Shown here: piece after piece, positions 36,770 through 45,552 of the stretch
Layout: the number at the start of each line of letters is the position of its first letter
Numbering within the stretch: position 1 is the first letter of the stretch
From: Shewanella sp. MTB7
GTDB taxonomy: Bacteria; Pseudomonadota; Gammaproteobacteria; Enterobacterales; Shewanellaceae
NCBI RefSeq assembly: GCF_027571385.1
Contig: NZ_CP085636.1
Span: forward strand, 5,194,501-5,258,500
Reading direction: 5' to 3'
DNA: 64,000 nucleotides
The notes under the pieces: model-generated
Databases searched by the model: none
What the model was told of the DNA's origin: nothing
What the model saw: only the letters and a program-made list of their open reading frames with translations
Translations under genes and position numbers: made by a program

Positions 36770-37130
36770 CAGCTTAACTAAACTAGTACAAAGTTAATAC
36801 GGGTTTAATTAAAAATTGTGAGATAAAAATTATTTTTATGTCTATTTTTTATCTCTGTAGGTTAGACAAAGGAGGAGCGTGAATGAATACTGCTTATGTT
36901 TTTAAATATTATGTGAATGCAAAGTAATCAAAGCCCGACTTTTTAGACTGTATTCTTACGAAGATGTGATGTAGATCTTTTGGTGCATCAATTGTGATGT
37001 TTTTAAAACTTTTTAAGTCACAAGCAATATAGCTGAATCAAGGTAATCATAAAGACCTTACACATTGAATTAAAATGTTATTTTTCATTAATGCTCCCCT
37101 TCAATTATGTACTTGATACTGTCACATAAC
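36770..37130. other. 361-bp non-coding gap with a 14-codon frame
   Basis: It lies between the NA37-like cargo gene and the membrane protein gene at 37131-37811, both on the minus strand. It is AT-rich. The only coding-like signal is 36883-36927 (plus), a 14-codon frame with an excellent ribosome site. The promoter of the cargo operon should be in its left part. Confidence 0.5.
36883..36927 (+). CDS. Possible 14-residue peptide with a perfect ribosome site
   Basis: AAAGGAGG ends 7 bases before ATG 36883, which opens MNTAYVFKYYVNAK and stops at 36927. The peptide is too short for a domain, and is basic and aromatic. The strong ribosome site on the strand opposite to both neighbours is hard to explain by chance alone. 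It could be a leader peptide or a remnant of an old gene start. Confidence 0.25.
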   Translation: MNTAYVFKYYVNAK

Positions 37131-37811
37131 TTACAAAAAACCATACCAACCTAACCCCAAAACAAGAGCGATAAGGGCTGTAATCAAGATGTATAGAACT
37201 TTATCAGTAATAGTTTGTCGGATGCGCCTTTCAGCCTCTAGTGCATGTTTAAGATCAAACAGCCGTTCATTAGGAAGTTGTAAAGCTTCATTATCACTTT
37301 TTAATCTCAGGTTTAATTGTTCAATTAAACGACAATACCATTCCATTAAAAAGCATTTGGCCTTATAAAATTCTTTACTAGATATGAGTTGATAACGAGG
37401 AGGAGTAGCTGAATCGTTAGAAACGTTAGAAACGTTACAATGATCACTTAAACTCTTCCAAATAACCCAAGATTCCTGCCCATTTTCCTGCAAAGATTCT
37501 AACTCAGTGATTTGAGTGACTAGCTTTTTAAGCTCAATAGATTCTGAAAAATTAATACATTCATCGACACTACGCTGGCCAAATGTAGCATCACTTTTCT
37601 CAGATGAAGATGAAGTTATTACTATATTCCCATGCGCAACAATATTGCTATTGCCGCCCACTGATTGGCCCTTTTCAAGTAAGGCTGGATCTTCCAATTT
37701 AAGCCTGGATGTATTTTCAGGCTTTTCGAGCATGCTATTACATTTCTCTGTTGCTTTGTTAGACATCATGCCTTTCACAAAACTGTCAGTATCTATGTCT
37801 TTGTCATCCAT
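37131..37811 (-). CDS. Unknown C-terminally anchored protein next to the repressor
   Basis: A 226-residue protein ending in one membrane segment (VLYILITALIALVLGLGWYG). The middle has VGGNSNIVAHGNIVIT, a short Asn/Gly beta repeat, and YQLISSKEFYKAKCFLMEWY, weakly like the C-terminal domain of phage antirepressors (ORF6C). It lies 27 bp downstream of the CI-like repressor on the same strand, so it is likely expressed in the lysogen. A role in lysogeny or superinfection exclusion is possible but unproven. Confidence 0.6.
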   Translation of the reverse strand: MDDKDIDTDSFVKGMMSNKATEKCNSMLEKPENTSRLKLEDPALLEKGQSVGGNSNIVAHGNIVITSSSSEKSDATFGQRSVDECINFSESIELKKLVTQITELESLQENGQESWVIWKSLSDHCNVSNVSNDSATPPRYQLISSKEFYKAKCFLMEWYCRLIEQLNLRLKSDNEALQLPNERLFDLKHALEAERRIRQTITDKVLYILITALIALVLGLGWYGFL

Positions 37812-37838
37812 GAGTAATTACCTCGCGTGCTATTACTT

Positions 37839-38237
37839 TTATGTCGCAAATAACTGTATAACTTTAGCTCCTAATTCAACAGGATCGACTTCCACACTTT
37901 CGTCCTGTGCTTGTTTAAGGACCTGGTATATCTCCATCGCAACTGGATAAACCATTTCAGGATATGCCAATTTTAATCCTGAACGATGAATATATTTGGC
38001 GACAATCTCTATTGCTTTCTCTTGTAAATTAAAATCAAAGTCAGCTGAAAAACTACGTTTCCCAGTGATAATAAACTGCACATCAAAACCAAGTTCAGCC
38101 AATAAAGCGAGTTTGTCTGAAGGTATTGCATAACCAGCTTCCCATCGAATAAAGGTACCTTTATTTACCCCTATCTCTTCGAAAACTTCCTTTTGAGGAA
38201 GATTTAAATAGATTCGCTCAGCCTTTAAAAAGTTCAA
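37839..38237 (-). CDS. CI-like lysogeny repressor (HTH_3)
   Basis: A 132-residue protein with an N-terminal helix-turn-helix (ERIYLNLPQKEVFEEIGVNK, then GTFIRWEAGYAIPSDKLALL). It is divergent from Ner and separated from it by 117 bp that contain the early promoter and a perfect palindrome. This is the position of the Mu c repressor, though the protein is of the Cro/CI HTH type. It has no peptidase domain for RecA-dependent self-cleavage, so induction may not be SOS-driven. Confidence 0.78.
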   Translation of the reverse strand: MNFLKAERIYLNLPQKEVFEEIGVNKGTFIRWEAGYAIPSDKLALLAELGFDVQFIITGKRSFSADFDFNLQEKAIEIVAKYIHRSGLKLAYPEMVYPVAMEIYQVLKQAQDESVEVDPVELGAKVIQLFAT

Positions 38238-38254
38238 TTATTCACACCAAATGG

Positions 38255-38284
38255 TTGACAAGTTCAATATATTAAACCTATACT
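38255..38284 (+). promoter_or_regulatory. Early promoter of the transposition operon
   Basis: TTGACA (38255-38260), an 18-bp spacer and TATACT (38279-38284) form a near-consensus sigma-70 promoter reading towards Ner and the transposase genes. AGTTCAAT occurs twice, 30 bp apart (38231 and 38261), on either side of the -35 box, which suggests repressor binding on one face of the helix. Confidence 0.65.
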
Positions 38285-38303
38285 GAGCCCATCTTATTAA
38301 CTT

Positions 38304-38327
38304 GTTTACGAATTGCACTTCGTAAAC
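38304..38327. promoter_or_regulatory. 24-bp palindromic operator between repressor and Ner
   Basis: GTTTACGAA, six bases TTGCAC, then TTCGTAAAC: perfect 9-bp arms, just downstream of the early promoter's -10 box. It is a strong candidate for the binding site of Ner or the repressor. A protein bound here would block the early transcript. Confidence 0.7.
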
Positions 38328-38354
38328 AACATATATGTACCAGAGGATTAAATC

Positions 38355-38627
38355 ATGAAAGCCAATGAAATTAAAGCTGCTTTGCAAGAGCGAGGCCTCA
38401 CTTACTCAATGATTGCTGATGCTACAGGGATTAAAATTGCCCATATCAGCGCAATTATCAACCGCCATAACAAATCCATGAGGGTTGCCAACATAGTGGC
38501 TAAAGCAATAGAACAACCTGTGGAACAGGTATTTCCCGAGCATTTTTCCGTGCTAAATCAACGTAAGAAAGATCAAGAGCGGCGTCAGGTCGCAGTTGAT
38601 ATTCTTCGTCAGCGTTTAGCTTCGTAG
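38355..38627 (+). CDS. ner: Ner-like early regulator
   Basis: A 90-residue protein of the Ner/Nlp family: MKANEIKAALQERGLTYSMI, ATGIKIAHISAIINRHNKSM, then VANIVAKAIEQPVEQVFPEH. In Mu, Ner turns down early and repressor transcription during lytic growth by binding between the divergent promoters. It is the first gene after the early promoter and has GAGG about 9 bases upstream of the ATG. The C-terminal 20 residues extend beyond the Mu Ner length (75 residues). Confidence 0.85.
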   Translation: MKANEIKAALQERGLTYSMIADATGIKIAHISAIINRHNKSMRVANIVAKAIEQPVEQVFPEHFSVLNQRKKDQERRQVAVDILRQRLAS

Positions 38628-39024
38628 GTATAGAGGAAGGAACAAATAACAGACTCCGCCAATGGCTAGCTAGAGTCACATCATCCAGTTGATAAATATT
38701 TATTTGGGAAATATTTGTATGGCTTTCAATAAAACCAAAATGCACTATGAGCTTAATACGCATCAAACTCCAAGACAGCAGTTGCAGCATAGTGATGTCT
38801 TGCACCCAGACTCCCCATTGCACTACCTGCTGCCTTTGTGCCGAGTTCAGATGCGCCAACTGCTCAAACAAAGTACGAACATTCCCTATATCACTAGGCA
38901 ACATAGGCGTACTGAGCAAGTTGATTTCAGCCAAAGTCTCTTCACTAAGAGCCTCGCCCAACCAATGGTTAAATACCTGACAACTTATATCCGTTTGCAA
39001 TGTGCTGATTTTTTGCCTGCTCAT
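38500..39024 (-). CDS. Possible antisense gene inside the early operon
   Basis: A 174-codon frame on the strand opposite to the early genes. Its first 135 residues look like a real protein (CQVFNHWLGEALSEETLAEI, GNVRTLFEQLAHLNSAQRQQ), with natural codon use. The last 43 codons lie antisense to ner, which is certainly real. It also fills a gap of about 500 bp between Ner and the next early gene. It may be a genuine phage gene, or a relic. No family recognised. Confidence 0.4.
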   Translation of the reverse strand: MSRQKISTLQTDISCQVFNHWLGEALSEETLAEINLLSTPMLPSDIGNVRTLFEQLAHLNSAQRQQVVQWGVWVQDITMLQLLSWSLMRIKLIVHFGFIESHTNISQINIYQLDDVTLASHWRSLLFVPSSIPTKLNADEEYQLRPDAALDLSYVDLARKNAREIPVPQVVLLL

Positions 39025-39137
39025 AATTGCTTCTTGCTTGATTACCGTGTGACTGAAAATTTAGCTGATGGCCGCATAGTTTGTATAGATGCAGAGCAAT
39101 ACTTTGTTTGGAAGCACGCTTACAAAAGGAGTTTCTA

Positions 39138-39632
39138 ATGGCTGCCCGAAATTGGAAAAGGCAAGTCCCCAACTCACTCAATCACGCGCTACGTCTGTGT
39201 AAAGAGCATGGTTTGGATAAACAGAACCTGTCAGTAGAACGGATTGCTGAGCGGATGGCCACCACCGTCGATACTCTATATAAATGGTTGGGGAGTGGCA
39301 GAATGCCAATCAACCAGCTAATTAACTATGAAAGCTTAACTACTGGCAATAGCCGCACTGGCCGCCCCTTCGTTACTGAATATTTAGCCCACTCTCAAGG
39401 CTACCTGCTAATAAAAATGCCCACGGGCCGTCAAGCTGAACACACTGAAGTGCTAGAACTGAATATCTTTATGCAACAGTTCATAGCCGAACTACTTAGT
39501 TTACAGGCGGGAGAAGGCGATGCTGACAAAGCCATCGTTACAGTAAAAACGTTAATTCAAGATCTGGCATTTCAACATAAGAATATTGAGCAGCATCAAT
39601 CACCGCAGCTGGATTTAGGAGAGGATTCATGA
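39138..39632 (+). CDS. Early HTH-like phage protein
   Basis: A 164-residue protein. ATG 39138 is chosen because AGGAG precedes it by about 7 bases. The N-terminal half (SLNHALRLCKEHGLDKQNLS, AERMATTVDTLYKWLGSGRM-PINQL) looks like the helix-turn-helix of phage regulators such as YdaS/CII. The second half is acidic with FMQQFIAELLSLQAGEGDAD. It overlaps the following gene by four bases (ATGA). It is early, upstream of the transposase, so it probably modulates early transcription or replication. Confidence 0.7.
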   Translation: MAARNWKRQVPNSLNHALRLCKEHGLDKQNLSVERIAERMATTVDTLYKWLGSGRMPINQLINYESLTTGNSRTGRPFVTEYLAHSQGYLLIKMPTGRQAEHTEVLELNIFMQQFIAELLSLQAGEGDADKAIVTVKTLIQDLAFQHKNIEQHQSPQLDLGEDS

Positions 39633-39961
39633 TGAAAAACACTACCAATAACGACAGCCAATATATCTCTAGTCACCTGCAACGCGCGTTTAAAGTGATT
39701 GATATCATGGTTGGGCATGAGGTTCTGGGGATCACCCCTGGAACATTGGCCAAATTAGCCAACACCGCACCAGCAAACATCACTCGCCTTCTAGATAATT
39801 TGGCATTAGCGAATCTTGCCGAACGTCTACCTAATAATCCAACCCGCTGGCGTTTAACGGCAAAGTTTGCCCAATACTCAAATTCAATATCACTAAACTT
39901 AAATCAAGCACAACTGCAACTACAGCAAGACCAACAAAACTACAGTTTACTGGCCGTTTAG
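39629..39961 (+). CDS. Early winged-helix (IclR-type HTH) protein
   Basis: A 110-residue protein with one winged-helix domain: HLQRAFKVIDIMVGHEVLGI, GTLAKLANTAPANITRLLDN, then LANLAERLPNNPTRWRLTAK. This matches the DNA-binding domain of IclR-like proteins without a ligand domain. Stand-alone domains of this kind are common in the early operons of transposable phages. It starts within an ATGA overlap and may use ATG 39632 (second codon), as both are in frame. The role in transposition control is inferred. Confidence 0.75.
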   Translation: MMKNTTNNDSQYISSHLQRAFKVIDIMVGHEVLGITPGTLAKLANTAPANITRLLDNLALANLAERLPNNPTRWRLTAKFAQYSNSISLNLNQAQLQLQQDQQNYSLLAV

Positions 39962-39976
39962 CGCTAAGGAATTCTC

Positions 39977-40948
39977 ATGAAAAAGACAGACACAAAAGTC
40001 AGAGATCTATCTCCAGAACAAGAAAAAGCGGTAGTAGATGCCAAAGAGGTGCTGGCATCTAAGCAAGATACGTTATTGCAATTAGGACAAGTCCAAGCAT
40101 TTAATTTTATCAGCAAACTGGTAACTGTTACCGAATTGAAGGTTTTGCAAAACATTAAGGAATCTAAGTCTTATAAGGGCTTAACCTATAAAAATGAAAA
40201 TGGCGAACTGGTAACAGTTACCAGTTGGGATGAATGTTGTCAGTACATATTACTCACTGACAGAAGAAATGTTGATAACCGACTAATCACTTTAGAACAG
40301 TTTGGCGAAGAGTTTTTTGAAGCTTCTAAAAGTATGGGGCTAGGTTACCGTGATCTTCGTAAGTTACGCCAGCTGCCGGAATCAGACCAAAATCTAGTCA
40401 TCGATAGCGAAGCTATTGACATGGGCGACAAGGAAGCAGTGAAAGAGCTAATTGAAGATCTTACCGATAAGCATGCAACAGAGAAAGTTCACCTGAAGGA
40501 GCAATTGGGCGAAAGCCAGAAACTAGCAATGGTACGCAACAATCTACTACAAGACGCCAACAACCGCCTGAATATTACCACCGAAGAGCTAGAGCAGTTC
40601 AAGGTCCAAAAAAATAACGCACCAGAGCCAAATCAATGGGCCAAACAGGTACATGAAATAAACCAACTGAGTACCCGACTAGCTGCAAAGGCCATTGAAT
40701 TAGCTGAACAGCTTGATGATGTGTCTGAAACGATTATGGCCACAGAGGTCAATGAGCAACACAGTGAACGCGCCATGGAACATATGGCCGCAGTGCAAGT
40801 GCATTGTGTCGACCAACTCTTTTTAGCCGTTAACGCTCTGTCAATTGAAACACGTCAACGCTTCGATTTTTACGTTAACCAAGGACGCCCCATGTACAGC
40901 GAGGCGGAAATTTTGGCGCTAGAAACTGAAATAGATGCACGAGGTTAA
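39977..40948 (+). CDS. Early coiled-coil phage protein before the transposase
   Basis: A 323-residue hydrophilic protein, with AAGGA 7 bases upstream of the ATG. The N-terminal 150 residues are mixed (AFNFISKLVTVTELKVLQNI, YKGLTYKNENGELVTVTSWD-ECCQYI); the second half is a long helical region (ATEKVHLKEQLGESQKLAMV, LNITTEELEQFKVQKNNAPE). I recognise no named family; similar proteins precede transposase A in B3-like phages by my recollection. It could be a DNA-binding accessory protein. It lies 2 bp before the transposase gene, so expression is coupled. Confidence 0.7.
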   Translation: MKKTDTKVRDLSPEQEKAVVDAKEVLASKQDTLLQLGQVQAFNFISKLVTVTELKVLQNIKESKSYKGLTYKNENGELVTVTSWDECCQYILLTDRRNVDNRLITLEQFGEEFFEASKSMGLGYRDLRKLRQLPESDQNLVIDSEAIDMGDKEAVKELIEDLTDKHATEKVHLKEQLGESQKLAMVRNNLLQDANNRLNITTEELEQFKVQKNNAPEPNQWAKQVHEINQLSTRLAAKAIELAEQLDDVSETIMATEVNEQHSERAMEHMAAVQVHCVDQLFLAVNALSIETRQRFDFYVNQGRPMYSEAEILALETEIDARG

Positions 40949-40950
40949 CC

Positions 40951-42738
40951 ATGGCCACACATACCCCTTCAAATATTAATATGCAGGACAGTTATCGCCA
41001 GCTGGCCAAGCAGTTAGATGCAGCACCTTCGGGTCATCAGGGGGTATTGCGTATTGCGTTTGAGGAAATGCACAACGTCTCTAAAAGAACCGTTTACAGT
41101 AACCTCAAAAAAATTGGCTGGAGTAGTGGACGCAAAATACGCTGCGATGCAGGAACAACCTCTATTGATGAAAAAACACTTGAAGAATTGGAAGCAGTAA
41201 CCCGTTTAAGCCTACGTGCCAATGGTAAACATACTATGCCAACTACCGTTGCAGCCTCCATGTTAGTCGGCAGTGGACGAGAGATTAACTTGTCCAACTC
41301 ACGCCTCAATGAATTACGCCGTCAGCGCAAGAGTACCGCGCAAGATCAAAAACGTGCCAGCCCACACCAGCAATTACGAACGTTATACCCGAATCATGTA
41401 CATCAAGTCGATCCGTCTTATTGTCTGCTCTATTACGCACCAAGCGGTGAGCAACATGTGCAGAAGTTTGTTGATGAGTCCGACATGTATGCTAACAAAC
41501 CTGAGAACCTGGAGAAGATAAGCAATCTTAAGTGTTGGCGCTATGTACTAACAGACCATTATAGCGGCAGCATTATCGTTCGCTATTATCAGAGCAAAGG
41601 TGAGACCAGTGCCAACTTATGGGATTTTTTACTCTACAGCTGGCAAAGCATCGACTCTCGCCCGTTTCGAGGGGTACCAGATATCATGGTGTGGGATAAA
41701 GGCTCAGCTAACACCAGTGGCGCGATTAAAAATGCACTTGATGCATTGCAAGTTGAACACATGACTCATATGGCCAAGAATCCTCGTGCGAAAGGTCAAG
41801 TAGAAAGCAGTAATAACATAGTCGAATGCCATTTTGAGAGCCGCTTGAAATTTGAGCCGGTAAACAGTGTCGAAGAACTCAACCTGGCTGCCGAAGCCTG
41901 GTACAACGCTTGGAACTCCAATCAACTCCCACGCCAAGACAGCCGTTTGCATCGTCGTGGTATGCCACAACCCATTGCACGATTTGATTTATGGCAGCGT
42001 ATTTTGAAAACGCCGGAGAAACTGCGAGAACTTCCCCCTATAGAGATGTGTCGCTACTTATTGAAAGCCGCTCCAAAACCCAAAACGGTACAAGGCAGCT
42101 TAGATATCAGCTTTAAGCATCCTGCCGCACCTAAAAGCCAGCTGTACTCCCTCAAAGGGTTAGCCCATGTAGCAATTGGTGAAAAAGTGGCTGTAGCCCC
42201 GCTGTATTACGGTAACTGTCAAATCATGGTGACAATAAAAGATGGCTTAGGTGAAGAATATCATCATGTTGTAGAGCCTAAAGAATTCGATGACGCAGGT
42301 TTTGCCCTCGACGCACCGATATGGGGTGAGTCGATTAAAGCAATGCCAGATACCGAAGTTGAGAAGCGCAATAAAGCCTCTGACAGAACAGCATTTCCCA
42401 ATATGGATTTAGATGACATTAAGAAAGCTAAAGCCAAACAGATCACCCCGTTTGAAGGCACCTTAAACGCCCACAGCCATTTACAAGACATCAAGCAACC
42501 CATCTTTATGCGTCGTGATGGCAGCAATATCGAACTCGCTGAGCAATATCAACCAGCCTCACGTGAGCCACTGAGCCGTATTGCGCTGAAGCGTTTAGTC
42601 GTGACGCAGCTAGACCGAGCGCTAAGTATTGAGGAAAGCCAACGCCTTGAGAAATACACGCACGTATTTGATGAAGATATACCGCAAATTGTAGCCACTT
42701 TACTGCAGCCTGTACAGCCACTAAAACGAGTGAAATAA
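40951..42738 (+). CDS. Transposase A (MuA-like DDE integrase)
   Basis: A 595-residue transposase that cuts and joins phage ends during integration and replicative transposition. The catalytic triad is seen: Asp154 (NHVHQVDPSYCLLYY), Asp249 (DIMVWDKGSANTSGAI) and Glu285 (KGQVESSNNIVECHFE), with a D-35-E spacing. An N-terminal HTH-like region precedes it (VSKRTVYSNLKKIGW). The C-terminal part after about 420 would contact the ATPase B. It should bind the GAAAAC-rich repeats at the prophage ends. B, the partner ATPase, follows 10 bp downstream. Confidence 0.95.
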   Translation: MATHTPSNINMQDSYRQLAKQLDAAPSGHQGVLRIAFEEMHNVSKRTVYSNLKKIGWSSGRKIRCDAGTTSIDEKTLEELEAVTRLSLRANGKHTMPTTVAASMLVGSGREINLSNSRLNELRRQRKSTAQDQKRASPHQQLRTLYPNHVHQVDPSYCLLYYAPSGEQHVQKFVDESDMYANKPENLEKISNLKCWRYVLTDHYSGSIIVRYYQSKGETSANLWDFLLYSWQSIDSRPFRGVPDIMVWDKGSANTSGAIKNALDALQVEHMTHMAKNPRAKGQVESSNNIVECHFESRLKFEPVNSVEELNLAAEAWYNAWNSNQLPRQDSRLHRRGMPQPIARFDLWQRILKTPEKLRELPPIEMCRYLLKAAPKPKTVQGSLDISFKHPAAPKSQLYSLKGLAHVAIGEKVAVAPLYYGNCQIMVTIKDGLGEEYHHVVEPKEFDDAGFALDAPIWGESIKAMPDTEVEKRNKASDRTAFPNMDLDDIKKAKAKQITPFEGTLNAHSHLQDIKQPIFMRRDGSNIELAEQYQPASREPLSRIALKRLVVTQLDRALSIEESQRLEKYTHVFDEDIPQIVATLLQPVQPLKRVK

Positions 42739-42748
42739 GGACATTGAA

Positions 42749-44215
42749 ATGAACGAATTAACGATTGACCATGTATTAAAGCGTCATGACATGACACGAA
42801 TGGCGCTACTGAGACAATTAAATAACGAAGGCTATTCGATTGGTAAATGCTCTATGCGCAATCTTGCCGAAAAAAACCAATGTCCACGTCGTGCTCCTGC
42901 CGCTGCGGTGAGAAATGCACTTGGCCATTTATTAGGGAGCAGCATAAAAGAAGAGGAATTGGACACGATCTTTAAACATCAACCCAATGGAGGAACTAGC
43001 AACGTGGATATATCACAGCCCGTGTATGGCGTGATTGAGCAGCTTCAAATAAATGACCTGAGTCAAATGCAAGTCATTAACGCGTTAAAACACGATGGGA
43101 TCACTCTATCACCCACCGCCATGAGCCAAATTCTACGCCACGGTATTTGGCCCAAAACGGTTAAACGCGTTGATATTGAAATGTCCATTAACGCTTGGCT
43201 CGCCCAATTTGTGTCTAAAAAGCAACTTAATGATATGTGGAAGGTACGTGGTGCAACAGTCAATGCCAATCCTAAAAAATCGTTAACCCCCTTGGACAAT
43301 GTTGCACTTAAGTCACGTATCACTTTTGAGCAACCGGAGCCTGAAATGCTAAATCAAACCACGTTACGCCATTTTAAATTAACCCGTCATCCTTTTGAAA
43401 ATGAAATACGAACGGAGGCAGACTTGTTCATGAGTGAGCAGCAAATGATGTTACGTGAAGCCATGGTGCAAGCCAGTATTGGCGGCAGCATCCTTGCGAT
43501 AATTGGCGAGTGTGGCTCAGGAAAAACAGAAATACGCAAAGGCTGTTTGGAATACCTCAGACGCCATCATCCCGAAGTGATTGTGATTGAACCAATGGTG
43601 ATCAACAAGAAGCGCCTGACTGCTGAGATGATTTTTGATGCCTTAGCCGAGGAACTGATGCTGACCTCATTGCCTGGAAGCCTTGAGCGTCGAGCACGTA
43701 AAGTTGAGAGCGCGCTGAAGCGTAGCGTGAAAGCGGGTAATCGTCATGTGCTGATTATTGAGGAGGCTCACGATCTGAGCAATGACGTTGTGAAATACTT
43801 GAAAAGAATATGGGAATTGAGTGATGGCTTTAATCGTTTAATCAGCATCATCTTAGTCGGCCAGCCTGAGCTTTCACAAAAGCTTGCCCCCTCAAACTAC
43901 GAAGTACGAGAGTTCTCCCGCCGTTGTAATGTGATGAAGGTACCGCCACTGGGACGTTCACTTACTGACTATATTGCCCATAAGTTTAACCGTTGCAGTG
44001 TGGACTATTTAAATGTGATTGAGCCTTTGGCCATTGAGGCATTGCAACTAAGACTGCAAGCCAAGGTGAGTTATGGCATGGCGGCAAAAGCGAGCGAGCA
44101 TCAGGACATGAGTTACCCGCTAATCGTGAACAACTGGTTAGTGTGCGCCATGAACTTGGCCGCCAACCTCGGTGAAACTCCCATTAGTGCAGATGTGATT
44201 AAGGAGCTGAAATGA
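42749..44215 (+). CDS. Transposition protein B (MuB-like AAA ATPase)
   Basis: A 488-residue AAA ATPase that selects target DNA and activates transposase A. Walker A is GECGSGKT (residues 253-260), Walker B VLIIEEAHDL (about 334-343). The N-terminal 200 residues contain two HTH-like units (SIGKCSMRNLAEKNQC; LSPTAMSQILRHGIWP). It is longer than Mu B (312 residues), as in B3/D3112-like phages. It has AAGGA upstream of the start and overlaps the next gene by four bases. Confidence 0.93.
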   Translation: MNELTIDHVLKRHDMTRMALLRQLNNEGYSIGKCSMRNLAEKNQCPRRAPAAAVRNALGHLLGSSIKEEELDTIFKHQPNGGTSNVDISQPVYGVIEQLQINDLSQMQVINALKHDGITLSPTAMSQILRHGIWPKTVKRVDIEMSINAWLAQFVSKKQLNDMWKVRGATVNANPKKSLTPLDNVALKSRITFEQPEPEMLNQTTLRHFKLTRHPFENEIRTEADLFMSEQQMMLREAMVQASIGGSILAIIGECGSGKTEIRKGCLEYLRRHHPEVIVIEPMVINKKRLTAEMIFDALAEELMLTSLPGSLERRARKVESALKRSVKAGNRHVLIIEEAHDLSNDVVKYLKRIWELSDGFNRLISIILVGQPELSQKLAPSNYEVREFSRRCNVMKVPPLGRSLTDYIAHKFNRCSVDYLNVIEPLAIEALQLRLQAKVSYGMAAKASEHQDMSYPLIVNNWLVCAMNLAANLGETPISADVIKELK

Positions 44216-44475
44216 ACAAGGTCAATGAACTCGTAATGATGAATTTAGCCTATGCACTGAGGTGTGCGGCGGTTTTAGATAAAAATGGGATCACGATGAA
44301 CCAGGTGATTTTAGACAGACGTAAGCCCTGTATAGAGGTCATAAATAATAAAAAGCTGGAACAATTAACCCCCGTTTCAATTGCTATTTCGAATCAGAAT
44401 GGTCGCCGCTATGAGCGTTTATCTGCCGAAATAGAAGGCACTAATGTGCAGTGGCTTCAACCCATTAATAACTAA
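44212..44475 (+). CDS. Small early protein, 87 residues
   Basis: It begins in an ATGA overlap with transposition gene B, so translation is coupled. Sequence: MNKVNELVMMNLAYALRCAA, then NGITMNQVILDRRKPCIEVI. No family recognised. It is a mixed alpha/beta basic protein typical of the short genes found after B in transposable phages. The function is unknown. Confidence 0.68.
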   Translation: MNKVNELVMMNLAYALRCAAVLDKNGITMNQVILDRRKPCIEVINNKKLEQLTPVSIAISNQNGRRYERLSAEIEGTNVQWLQPINN

Positions 44476-44499
44476 ACCATCAATTAAACGGAGTAAGCC

Positions 44500-45117
44500 A
44501 TGAATGAAATAACGTTACCACCAGGATTTATGTGTGATGCCAAGGGCAATCTAGTCGCGCTCAGTAACATTAAAGCCATTGACCTTATCCGCGATGAGTT
44601 AGTGGGTAAATTGTCCGGCTTAGCCATTAAGCAGCAGGCACAAATGCGAGCCTTTAAGACGTCTATGCTTAATGAACTTGAATCGTTTGTATCCCTGTCA
44701 GCCGATGAGTACCAGCTAAAACTTGGCGGCAAGAAAGGCAACATTACCTTATTAAATTTTAATAGTACCTTGAAAATTCAAATAGCAATAAGTGATCAAC
44801 TGCAATTTGATGAACGGTTACAAGTAGCTAAGCAGTTAATTGATGAATGCATTCATGACTGGTCAAACGGGGCGAATGACCGCATTCGAACCTTAGTAGA
44901 GCATGCGTTTCAAGTTGACAAAGAGGGCCAAGTGTCAACAGCAAGAATTTTGGGCTTACGCAGACTCGATATGGAAGATGAACGTTGGGATCGTGCCATG
45001 AAAGCCATTGCCGATTCAATCCAGGTGACGGACAGCAAGTCTTATATTCGCTTTTACAAACGCAGCGACACTGAAAATGCGTGGCAAGCGATATCACTTG
45101 ATATAGCAGCACTTTAG
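44500..45117 (+). CDS. DUF3164 family early protein
   Basis: A 205-residue protein: ITLPPGFMCDAKGNLVALSN, IKAIDLIRDELVGKLSGLAI, then YKRSDTENAWQAISLDIAAL at the end. This is the DUF3164 family, regularly found in Mu-like early regions between B and gemA. The function is not established. The ribosome site is GGAG 8 bases before the ATG. Confidence 0.87.
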   Translation: MNEITLPPGFMCDAKGNLVALSNIKAIDLIRDELVGKLSGLAIKQQAQMRAFKTSMLNELESFVSLSADEYQLKLGGKKGNITLLNFNSTLKIQIAISDQLQFDERLQVAKQLIDECIHDWSNGANDRIRTLVEHAFQVDKEGQVSTARILGLRRLDMEDERWDRAMKAIADSIQVTDSKSYIRFYKRSDTENAWQAISLDIAAL

Positions 45118-45126
45118 GAGGGAAAA

Positions 45127-45552
45127 ATGGATAAAATAAGCGACGATTTCCAAAATATAGCTGATAACGCAAGAAGCACTGCAATTCAAATTCAGCCCAT
45201 ATTAAACCATGTTGCCCAGCTTATGGCTCATGAAGAAGTTGATGTTCCCATTGATGAACATTTTGATTTAATGTCGACATTCCCCGTTGAAACAGTCTTT
45301 GTACTCGCAACATTAGCAAAAGAGTACTCCGAGTTGAAATGCTCATTAGTTAATTGTCTTGATCTTAAGTCTGTTGCAATTTATGACATCTCTCTAACAA
45401 GCGAGAGAGACTTAACACTATTTAAAATAGGAGTGATTGCTGCACTGAATTTAACCTCTAATCCTTCTGCACTAATGGCTACCGATAACAATGATCAAAC
45501 CAATTTATCTAAAAGCAACCTTTTAAGGATTCATGATGAAAAAGCAATTTAA
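45127..45552 (+). CDS. Unknown early protein, 141 residues
   Basis: It has a strong ribosome site (AGGAGGG 5 bases before ATG 45127). The protein is acidic and helical: ARSTAIQIQPILNHVAQLMA, FDLMSTFPVETVFVLATLAK. No family recognised. It overlaps the start of gemA by 17 bases, so both are made from the same message. Confidence 0.68.
   Translation: MDKISDDFQNIADNARSTAIQIQPILNHVAQLMAHEEVDVPIDEHFDLMSTFPVETVFVLATLAKEYSELKCSLVNCLDLKSVAIYDISLTSERDLTLFKIGVIAALNLTSNPSALMATDNNDQTNLSKSNLLRIHDEKAI

Noticed and set aside
38689..39138. Plus-strand frame of 149 codons between ner and the next early gene
   Set aside because: Its sequence (HQTPRQQLQHSDVLHPDSPL) looks like a mirror of the minus-strand frame, and the composition is not protein-like. 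Only the last 30 residues look natural, so no gene was called; a shorter gene ending at 39138 cannot be excluded.
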